Part shown: piece by piece, positions 1 through 5,479 of the stretch | Layout: each line of letters starts with the position of its first letter | Position numbering within the stretch: the stretch's first letter is position 1 | NCBI GenBank assembly: GCA_031363085.1 | Contig: JANLTU010000133.1 | Span: 1 to 9,573 of the forward strand | DNA: 9,573 nt | Direction: 5' to 3' | Origin: UBA6921 sp031363085 | GTDB taxonomy: Bacteria > Pseudomonadota > Gammaproteobacteria > SG8-11 | Made by a program: the position numbers and the translations under genes | Notes under the pieces: model-generated | The model's input: only the letters and a program-made list of their open reading frames with translations | Told to the model about the DNA's origin: nothing | Databases searched by the model: none

Positions 1-72
1 GAACCACGGCAGCAATTTACCAGCGAGCGGATAAAAGGCTTTTGGCGAGGAAAAGCTCAACAAAAAATTCAT
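1..72 (-). CDS. ccmC: CcmC haem-handling protein, N-terminal fragment (runs off the window)
   Basis: The minus strand has an ATG at 72-70 and 24 open codons to the window edge. The encoded start, MNFLLSFSSPKAFYPLAGKL followed by LPWF, has the SPK-x-FY ... LLPWF pattern that opens CcmC. CcmC is an inner-membrane protein that passes haem to the chaperone CcmE in System I cytochrome c maturation. The gene starts 6 bases after the ccmB stop, and an AAGGGA lies just before the ATG as a ribosome site. That is the usual ccmABC order, so it is very likely co-transcribed with ccmA and ccmB. The membrane helices and the WWD haem-binding segment lie outside the window, so identification rests on the N-terminus and gene order. 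Confidence 0.82.
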   Translation of the reverse strand, partial: MNFLLSFSSPKAFYPLAGKLLPWF

Positions 73-78
73 GATCCC

Positions 79-762
79 TTACTCCACACTGATCCGTAAT
101 GCCGCGCTTGCGGCCAACGGCGCCAGAAACATCGACACCGCCAAAAATGCCCCAAGCAAATATAAATATGCATCGAACTCAACACTGACCGACTGCGCTT
201 CCACCGCCCCGGCACCGAAAATCAGCACCGGAATATACAACGGCAGCACCAACAGCGACACCAACACCCCGCCACCGCGCACACCTAAGGTTAACGCCGC
301 GCCCACCGAGCCGAGCAAGCTGAGCACCGGCGTGCCGAGTAATAATGTCAACATCAGCAACCCGATGGCGGATATACCCATCCCCAGTTGCATGCCCAGC
401 AGCGGTGATAGCAACACCAGCGGCACACCGGTGAGCAACCAGTGCGTGAGCACCTTACCCAGCACCAGCAGCGACAGCGGGTGCGGCGCGAGCAATAACT
501 GTTCTAGCGTACCGTCCTGATAATCCGCTGAAAACAAACGCCCCAGCGCCAGCATTGAGGCCAACAGCGCCGCCACCCAAATTACCCCGGGAGCGATTAC
601 CCGCAGCATTTCCGGGTCTGGACCGACCCCCAAAGGAAATAAGGTGACAGCGATTATAAAGAAAAACAGCGTGGTGAACACATCGGCGCGCCGCCGCATG
701 GCCAGCGTGATATCTCGTGCCACCACCGTACGCAAAGCACCCAATAAACTTAGCTGGCCCAT
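79..762 (-). CDS. ccmB: CcmB, membrane subunit of the cytochrome c maturation ABC exporter
   Basis: This 227-residue protein is strongly hydrophobic, with about six membrane segments near residues 28-46, 54-75, 97-122, 128-152, 163-186 and 198-221. The stretch FSADYQDGTLEQLLLAPHPL at 77-96 is the conserved CcmB cytoplasmic loop, and the length is normal for the family. CcmB pairs with the ATPase CcmA, and with CcmC and CcmD, to supply haem in the periplasm and release holo-CcmE. The ATG at 762-760 lies inside the end of ccmA (13-base overlap), which suggests translational coupling. No strong Shine-Dalgarno sequence is visible. Nothing looks damaged. Confidence 0.95.
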   Translation of the reverse strand: MGQLSLLGALRTVVARDITLAMRRRADVFTTLFFFIIAVTLFPLGVGPDPEMLRVIAPGVIWVAALLASMLALGRLFSADYQDGTLEQLLLAPHPLSLLVLGKVLTHWLLTGVPLVLLSPLLGMQLGMGISAIGLLMLTLLLGTPVLSLLGSVGAALTLGVRGGGVLVSLLVLPLYIPVLIFGAGAVEAQSVSVEFDAYLYLLGAFLAVSMFLAPLAASAALRISVE

Positions 763-1376
763 GTGTCGAGATTAATATGACAATGCGCGCCGGCAGAAAT
801 TTCAACATCTTGATGAGTTGTAAACATCACCATGCCGTCGGCGCCCAAATGATTAGTAATTACCGTTTGCAACAAGTTCACCGCGCGCACATCTAAGGCT
901 GTGAACGGCTCGTCTAAAATCCACAACGTGGTGCCACCCAACATCAGCCGGGCAAGTGCCACGCGGCGCTTTTGCCCTTGTGACAAGACTTTGCTGGGCA
1001 AGTCGGAGCGTCCTTTTAATCCCATCTGGTGTAACGCATTGCGGATGCGTGGCTCATCGACGCCCAAGCCGGCGAAGCGTGCGTAAATGGTGAGATTTTC
1101 CACAGCGGTGAGCTCGTCCTTGATGCCATTGAGATGGCCAATGTAGGTCAGCTCGCGATTGAATTCGTCGCGCAGTTCACGAATGTTTTCTCCGCGCCAC
1201 GTCACCGTGCCGGCAGCCGGCTCAAACAAGCCGCACACAATCCGCATCAGACTGGTTTTGCCGCTGCCGTTGGAGCCTTTCACGTGCATCAACTGGCCGG
1301 CGCCTAGTTCAAAATTCATGGCCGTAAACAGCGACGTATCGCCGCGCCGACACTCCAAATCGCGGACTTGCAACAT
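750..1376 (-). CDS. ccmA: CcmA, ATPase of the cytochrome c maturation haem exporter
   Basis: This is a 208-residue ABC ATPase domain with no extra domains, the normal CcmA size. Visible motifs are Walker A GSNGSGKT (34-41), the ABC signature LSQGQ (131-135), Walker B LWILDEP (151-157, with D155 and E156) and the switch histidine H188. At the Q-loop position it has YIGHLNGIKDELTAVENL. This histidine-bearing form with GIK-x-EL is typical of CcmA and separates it from generic transporter ATPases. It should bind CcmB at the inner face of the cytoplasmic membrane and use ATP to release haem-loaded CcmE. It is the first gene of the visible ccmA-ccmB-ccmC run. The 130 bases upstream (1377-1506) should hold its promoter, but I see no convincing -35/-10 pair there. 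Confidence 0.95.
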   Translation of the reverse strand: MLQVRDLECRRGDTSLFTAMNFELGAGQLMHVKGSNGSGKTSLMRIVCGLFEPAAGTVTWRGENIRELRDEFNRELTYIGHLNGIKDELTAVENLTIYARFAGLGVDEPRIRNALHQMGLKGRSDLPSKVLSQGQKRRVALARLMLGGTTLWILDEPFTALDVRAVNLLQTVITNHLGADGMVMFTTHQDVEISAGAHCHINLDTWAS

Positions 1377-1506
1377 GACGGGGAACAGACCTCAGCGGAC
1401 GAGCCGTTATACTTGGCGAGTGGTTATATGGGCGTATTAAAAAAGCGGGTCAGTCTAACACAGGGGGATTTCGGCGAGCTACTTCGACTCTTCGCTACAT
1501 TCTTCG

Positions 1507-2427
1507 CTATATAACAGAATGGAAGGGTGATTTTTTCTGCGCGACAACGACACGCAGGTCGCCTTTCTCGTCACAGAACGATTGCGCGTTAACAAAAAAT
1601 GGATTCTTGTCTAACCGTCGCAGCATTGCGGCACCCTGCCCTAGGCCCACTTCGAAACACAACCAGCCACCGGGCTTCAACAGTTGTGGCGCATCTTCGA
1701 TTAACCGGACGAACAACGACACCCCATACGGCCCGGCGTCAAATGCCAGCACCGGTTCGTGCTGGGAAATTTCACTTGGCATGGCTGGGACTTTACTGCT
1801 GGAAATAAACGGTGGGGCGCCGCATACGATATCGACGCAGCCGTGAAACTCAGCGGCACCGAACGGAGCAAACATATCGCCACTCATGAACACGACATGC
1901 TCACCTACATCTAAATGTTCGGCGTTCTTCCTGGCCAGCTCGATGGCGTCAGTAGACAGGTCACAGCCATAATATTTTGGACCCGGGGCAAGCTTGGCGA
2001 GAAATAACGGAATATTGCCTGAGCCGGTGAACACATCAACAACGATGAAGTCACGGCCTGGAACATAACTCTTATTGATTAAGTTCAGCACCGTTTTTGC
2101 CAGCGTTTCGGTGTCTTTGCGCGGAATCACCGCTTGCGGCGACGCGATCAAATCGACCCCCATAAACTGTTGCCGACCGGTCAGGTACGCGAGTGGTTTG
2201 TTATTTAATCGCGCAGCGACCAGCGCCCTGAGCTTGTGTTCGGCGTGGTGGTCGAGGACCGCCAATGAACGCGTGAGCGCAGTAGCAGCAGACACCGCGT
2301 GCCCGGCAGCGGTGTGCCACAATGCATACAGGCAGCTTAATGGTGTTTCTTCAGGCTTGTCGGGAAGCGGCCTTAGCGAGGCACAAAGCGTTGCGTACAG
2401 CTCGCTGTACAGCTCCGGGTTACTCAT
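1507..2427 (-). CDS. PrmC/HemK-like SAM methyltransferase with altered NPPY motif
   Basis: The protein has 306 residues. A helical N-terminal region (about 1-75) is followed by KPLAYLTGRQQFMGVDL (77-93) and VIPRKDTETL (100-109), which match the PrmC pattern of a linker and an IPR-x-DTE strand. A Rossmann methyltransferase domain follows, with motif I DVFTGSGN (131-138) and an acidic residue at D156. SQHEPVLAFDAGPYG (221-235) and KPGGWLCFEVGLGQG (251-265) also align with PrmC. Where N5-glutamine methyltransferases have NPPY, this one reads APPF (204-207, within DIVCGAPPFISS). The asparagine that holds the glutamine amide in PrmC/PrmB is therefore missing, and the first base-level check (codon GCC) supports the reading. 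It may act on another substrate or be inactive; the rest of the fold looks intact. It is divergent from argB. I give no symbol, because prmC or prmB would overstate the function. Confidence 0.8.
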   Translation of the reverse strand: MSNPELYSELYATLCASLRPLPDKPEETPLSCLYALWHTAAGHAVSAATALTRSLAVLDHHAEHKLRALVAARLNNKPLAYLTGRQQFMGVDLIASPQAVIPRKDTETLAKTVLNLINKSYVPGRDFIVVDVFTGSGNIPLFLAKLAPGPKYYGCDLSTDAIELARKNAEHLDVGEHVVFMSGDMFAPFGAAEFHGCVDIVCGAPPFISSSKVPAMPSEISQHEPVLAFDAGPYGVSLFVRLIEDAPQLLKPGGWLCFEVGLGQGAAMLRRLDKNPFFVNAQSFCDEKGDLRVVVAQKKSPFHSVI

Positions 2428-2472
2428 AGTTGCTTTATCGTCGGCCGTTACGGGTTCTTGAAGGTTTCCCCG

Positions 2473-2478
2473 TATAAT
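2473..2478 (+). promoter_or_regulatory. Possible -10 element for argB
   Basis: An exact TATAAT lies 34 bases before the ATG at 2512. Transcription starting about 7 bases downstream would give a leader of about 27 bases. No good -35 hexamer sits at the right distance (2450-2455 reads ACGGGT), so the promoter would be weak or activator-assisted. Its position also argues against the in-frame TTG at 2458 as the argB start, because that codon is upstream of the -10. Confidence 0.4.
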
Positions 2479-2511
2479 GCGGCGCAGGTTTCCCAGCGCG
2501 ACGACACTTCC

Positions 2512-3402
2512 ATGGACACCAGTAACGCATTAAACATCGCCAAAGTTCTGACCGAGGCGCTGCCCTATATTCAACGTTTCGCCGGTAAAACTTTAGTCAT
2601 TAAATACGGCGGCAACGCCATGGTCGACGAAGCCTTGAAGCAAAGCTTCGCGCGCGACGTGGTGTTGATGAAACTGGTCGGCATGAACCCGGTCGTGGTG
2701 CACGGCGGCGGCCCGCAAATCGGCAAGCTGCTGGAGCGCATGGGCAAAAAAAGCGAATTCGTGCAGGGCATGCGCGTCACCGACCAAGAAACCATGGACG
2801 TGGTCGAGATGGTGCTGGGCGGCTTGGTCAACAAAGACATCGTCAACCTCATCAACCAGCAGGGCGGCAAAGCGGTGGGCCTGACCGGCAAAGACGGCGG
2901 CCTGATCCGCGCGCACAAAATGCTGCTCACCAAATTATCCGCAGACGAAAAGCTGCCGCCTGAAATTATCGACATCGGGCACGTCGGCGAAGTGCACCAG
3001 ATCGATCCGAAAATTGTCGAGCTGCTCGACCGTGGCGATTTCATTCCGGTGATTGCGCCGATCGGTGTCGGCGATGACGGCCAGACCTACAACATCAACG
3101 CCGACGTGGTCGCCAGTAAACTTGCCAACACCCTGCAAGCCGAAAAACTCATGCTGCTCACCAACACCAGCGGCGTGCTCGACCAACACGGCCAACTGCT
3201 GCGCAAACTCTCGGCCAAACAAGCGCGCGCATTGATCGCCGACGGCACCATCAGCGGCGGCATGCTGCCCAAAGTGAACTACGCCCTTGATGCCGTCGCC
3301 AGCGGCGTGCGCGCCTGCCACATCGTCGACGGCCGTGTGCCGCATGCTGTGATGCTGGAGATTTTCACCGATCAGGGTGTCGGCACGTTGATCGGAGGGT
3401 GA
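2512..3402 (+). CDS. argB: N-acetylglutamate kinase
   Basis: ArgB phosphorylates N-acetyl-L-glutamate with ATP, the second step of arginine synthesis, in the cytosol. From the ATG at 2512 the protein has 296 residues, normal for the family. Visible motifs are IKYGGNAM (30-37, catalytic K31), VVVHGGGPQIG (61-71), the nucleotide-side NINAD (194-198) and SGGMLPK (248-254, K254). The N-terminal helix ALNIAKVLTEALPYIQRF and the C-terminal HIVDGRVPHAVMLE (270-283) are features of hexameric, arginine-inhibited enzymes such as that of Pseudomonas, so feedback inhibition by arginine is expected. An in-frame TTG at 2458 would add 18 residues with no family character, so I reject it. No clear Shine-Dalgarno sequence precedes 2512. 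The gene is divergent from the methyltransferase, and its 3' end borders the accessory segment. Confidence 0.95.
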   Translation: MDTSNALNIAKVLTEALPYIQRFAGKTLVIKYGGNAMVDEALKQSFARDVVLMKLVGMNPVVVHGGGPQIGKLLERMGKKSEFVQGMRVTDQETMDVVEMVLGGLVNKDIVNLINQQGGKAVGLTGKDGGLIRAHKMLLTKLSADEKLPPEIIDIGHVGEVHQIDPKIVELLDRGDFIPVIAPIGVGDDGQTYNINADVVASKLANTLQAEKLMLLTNTSGVLDQHGQLLRKLSAKQARALIADGTISGGMLPKVNYALDAVASGVRACHIVDGRVPHAVMLEIFTDQGVGTLIGG

Positions 3403-3413
3403 CGTACACCACG

Positions 3414-3500
3414 AATCCCACGCCGTTTCCGATCCATACGCAGCTGGAACTATTACCGCCGCTAAAATCGGCAAGATGAGCTAAAGTTAGGCGTGGGATT
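3414..3500. repeat. Nested inverted repeats just downstream of argB
   Basis: AATCCCACGCC at 3414-3424 is exactly complementary to GGCGTGGGATT at 3490-3500. Inside this pair, CCGAT (3429-3433) is complementary to ATCGG (3467-3471). The 87-base unit starts 12 bases after the argB stop. It could be a small non-coding mobile element, a structured RNA, or a remnant of whatever inserted the accessory genes. The loop is too long, and lacks a T-run, for a simple terminator. I see no target-site duplication around it. Confidence 0.45.
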
Positions 3501-3573
3501 TACATGTCCGAACTGGGAAAACAGCTTTGGTGTCCCATTAACGAAACGGCCTCCTATTTGAACAGGTGTATTT

Positions 3574-4377
3574 ATGGCGACGTTACGAATAAGAGTGGAG
3601 TTGAACAAGGGCCGAATCGGAATGCCACTCGGTAAGCTCGCTACTATTTGTGCGGAAACGGTTAAGTTTTTGAACATGCTTTCCGACGACCTACAGCTTA
3701 CGGAGAGCGAACCGGTATGGCTCGCCGAGAATTTCGAAAACAACTCCGTGGATTACGATTGCCGCCTGGCGAACGATGTCGGCGAGGCGCGCGCGGAAAT
3801 TGGACGCCGCGCTCTTCGATTGATTATGGGGGAGACGTTGGACGACCCGGAACTTACATTTAAAATTCGTCCGGAAACACGCCGCCAGTATCTCCACATC
3901 GCGGCGCCTATCGATCCCGATGAGAAAGTTCGCTTTGGGGTGTACCGCGATGGCGGAGCTATACCGGACTTATGGTACGAACTTGCGCGCCATGAAGAAG
4001 CGCTTGTTTCCGGCGGCGTAATTGATCGCGGTGCCTACGGCGAAATCCAGGGCATTGTCGATGCCTTCTTCAAGGAACGTAAACGCCCGTATCTTCGCGT
4101 CCGAGAGCTTGCGACCCAGCAGCTCGTGAAGTGCTTCTTCCGCACCGACATGTACAAGACTGCCGTCGAATTGCTAAATGATCGGACGGCGGTTGTGTTT
4201 GTGGAAGGGCGCATCCGCGAAGACGCCAACACCGGAGAAACTCGGGAGATTGATGTGGAAGATTTTCGCCTTGCCCCCGATTTTTCCAAAAACGATTTCG
4301 AGAAATTCCTGGGCACTATTCCAGACTACACTGGCGCCTTAACGACGGAAGAGTTTGTGGAGCAACTTCGTGAATAA
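3574..4377 (+). CDS. Unrecognised 267-residue protein paired with a PIN nuclease
   Basis: I do not recognise this family. The ATG at 3574 is preceded by AGGTG (3564-3568) at 5-base spacing, a good ribosome site. The sequence suggests two parts. The N-terminal part (1-86) is a strand LRIRVEL, a long helix at about 19-40, a strand-rich WLAENFENNSVDYDC (49-63) and a second helix. The region 154-233 looks like a small beta-barrel: GEIQGIVDAFF, PYLRVREL, a helix, then VVFVEGRIREDANTG and REIDVEDFRL. A helical tail ends at TTEEFVEQLRE. There is no signal peptide or membrane segment, so it should be cytosolic. Its end overlaps the PIN gene by 8 bases, the arrangement of type II toxin-antitoxin pairs with the antitoxin first. 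At 267 residues it is far larger than a VapB antitoxin and shows no obvious DNA-binding fold. Antitoxin, adaptor or substrate-recognition partner are all possible. Confidence 0.85.
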   Translation: MATLRIRVELNKGRIGMPLGKLATICAETVKFLNMLSDDLQLTESEPVWLAENFENNSVDYDCRLANDVGEARAEIGRRALRLIMGETLDDPELTFKIRPETRRQYLHIAAPIDPDEKVRFGVYRDGGAIPDLWYELARHEEALVSGGVIDRGAYGEIQGIVDAFFKERKRPYLRVRELATQQLVKCFFRTDMYKTAVELLNDRTAVVFVEGRIREDANTGETREIDVEDFRLAPDFSKNDFEKFLGTIPDYTGALTTEEFVEQLRE

Positions 4378-4924
4378 CGCCAAGCCTCGCATTTATCTCG
4401 ACGCCACGCCGATCATCGATCTTGTAAAAGTCAAAGTCGGAGTGGGTCTCGATAGTGAGTTAGAGAAGAGCGCATGGTATGTGCAGCAAATGATTCGGGC
4501 CGCGCAAGCGGAGCACATCAATCTGTACACATCCGGGCTGAGTATTGCCGAATGTACTCACGTTAAAGACCAGAAAAAACTGGAGCAGGCGAAGCCGTTT
4601 TTTATGGGACTGCTCACATCCGGGAAAGGCGGCATCGTTCTGGTTCAGCCCACACTCAACATTCTTGAACGCGCACGCGATTTACGCTGGATTCACGGGG
4701 TCAGTCTCAAGGGCGTCGATGCAATCCACGTAGCCTCCGCGCTTCATTTCAAATGCGACGAACTGATTACGCTTGACGGACGTATCGCCAAGAACGGCCC
4801 CATCCTTGAGAGGTTCGGAATTCGGGTATGCCACGGCTTGTACTCTCAGTCATTGCCTTCGCAATACCGGCAAGGTCAGCTCTTTGAAAACCCCGGAGAA
4901 CAAGACTCACCAACGAAAAATTGA
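4370..4924 (+). CDS. PIN-domain ribonuclease, VapC-like
   Basis: The protein has 184 residues from a GTG at 4370. It carries the acidic quartet of PIN nucleases: D11 in YLDATPIIDL, E61 in LSIAEC, D117 in VDAIHVASAL and D136 in LITLDGRIA. These coordinate the metal for single-strand RNA cleavage, so the active site looks complete. I prefer the GTG because GGAG (4359-4362) sits 7 bases before it. An upstream TTG at 4355 is also open, but its nearest purine run is too close. The gene overlaps the upstream 267-residue gene by 8 bases, pointing to coupled translation and a functional pair. It is longer than a typical VapC (about 130-150 residues), with a polar tail after about residue 155. A strong hairpin follows at 5048. 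Toxin activity is inferred from the family and the layout. Confidence 0.88.
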   Translation: MNNAKPRIYLDATPIIDLVKVKVGVGLDSELEKSAWYVQQMIRAAQAEHINLYTSGLSIAECTHVKDQKKLEQAKPFFMGLLTSGKGGIVLVQPTLNILERARDLRWIHGVSLKGVDAIHVASALHFKCDELITLDGRIAKNGPILERFGIRVCHGLYSQSLPSQYRQGQLFENPGEQDSPTKN

Positions 4925-5047
4925 GCAAGCGGGAAGTACAATTGATTGGTCTGAACGCCGGAGGATTTCGGCGATCTCAAGCGTTATATCGAATCCTTAT
5001 CGCTTTTGAATCCATTTTTCATAATTCCTTTCCAATTCGCCAGTCTC

Positions 5048-5097
5048 GTAGGGCGCCGCGCACACCAAATCATTCGTGCGTGGAACGCCCTACTTTT
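5048..5097. terminator. Long hairpin between convergent genes, probably a terminator
   Basis: GTAGGGCG (5048-5055) pairs exactly with CGCCCTAC (5086-5093). An inner CGCAC (5059-5063) pairs with GTGCG (5076-5080), and CC/GG pairs lie between. TTTT follows at 5094-5097, so it could end plus-strand transcription from the PIN gene. Read on the other strand, it begins 5 bases after the DUF2513 stop, so it may serve both. Similar GTAGGG-type palindromes are dispersed in proteobacterial genomes, so it may be a repeat reused as a terminator. The rest of 4925-5098 holds nothing else I can support. Confidence 0.6.
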
Positions 5098-5098
5098 C

Positions 5099-5479
5099 CT
5101 ACGCGCCACCAACTGTCGATTTCAAATAGCCAACGGCGATGTCTTTGGCCACGGACTTTACCAAGTCAAACGTCATGGACAGACCCCCCTTAACAAACGA
5201 GTCCTTCGCTTTTCTCCAAACAGTGTCGCTTCGGATCGCATCAAGAAATTCATGCCCCTCCCACGTCATCCTCATCGCGAGAAAACCATTGGCCTGTGGC
5301 CCGATTGTTTTGCACATCTGGCCATCGATTAACCCCGCCTCAATCAGAAGCTCGGCATGATACGAATACTCATAAGCTCTGTCCGAAGGAAAGTCCGTCA
5401 ATTGCAGGCAGTCCTTTTCTGGCGGTATCTCTTCCAGACGAATGAGTATCTCGCGAATGGTGTCCCAGTTACGTTTCAT
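5099..5479 (-). CDS. DUF2513-family protein
   Basis: The 126-residue protein starts MKRNWDTIREILIRLEEI, the hallmark opening of DUF2513. It also has YSYHAELLIEAGLI (39-52) and MRMTWEGHEFLDAIRSDTVW (70-89), the family's other conserved blocks. Members are common in prophages and genomic islands. Their function is not established, and the helix-strand pattern resembles a winged helix. The ATG at 5479-5477 is preceded by AAGGA at 5-base spacing. An upstream in-frame TTG at 5497 would add six residues and has no better site. The start overlaps the last 11 bases of the methyltransferase pseudogene, so the two were probably one operon and translationally coupled. A C-terminal stretch at about 95-123 is helical and mildly hydrophobic. 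The reading frame is intact although its partner is broken. Confidence 0.82.
   Translation of the reverse strand: MKRNWDTIREILIRLEEIPPEKDCLQLTDFPSDRAYEYSYHAELLIEAGLIDGQMCKTIGPQANGFLAMRMTWEGHEFLDAIRSDTVWRKAKDSFVKGGLSMTFDLVKSVAKDIAVGYLKSTVGGA

Noticed and set aside
71..520. 149-codon plus-strand open frame antisense to ccmB
   Set aside because: Ser/Thr/Pro/Asn-rich low-complexity product with no start signal; a shadow of the hydrophobic ccmB sequence.
1480..1512. Short tandem TTCGCTA copies downstream of the methyltransferase gene
   Set aside because: Only two 7-base copies with imperfect flanks; chance is sufficient and no function is implied.
1507..2427. Direct naming as prmC or prmB
   Set aside because: The NPPY motif that defines glutamine N5-methylation is APPF here, and the gene is not beside prfA or aroC.
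2458..2511. In-frame TTG at 2458 giving an 18-residue extension of ArgB
   Set aside because: It lies upstream of the TATAAT at 2473, adds residues with no family similarity, and has no ribosome site. MDTSNALNIAKVL from 2512 matches the usual start.
3486..3492. GTTAGGC, resembling an integron attC core site
   Set aside because: No RYYYAAC partner or paired L-box structure lies within the expected distance upstream, and no integrase is present. The bases belong partly to the 3490-3500 repeat arm.
4921..5193. 90-codon plus-strand open frame after the PIN gene
   Set aside because: It runs through the hairpin at 5048 and overlaps the DUF2513 gene on the other strand, with no ribosome site or recognisable features.
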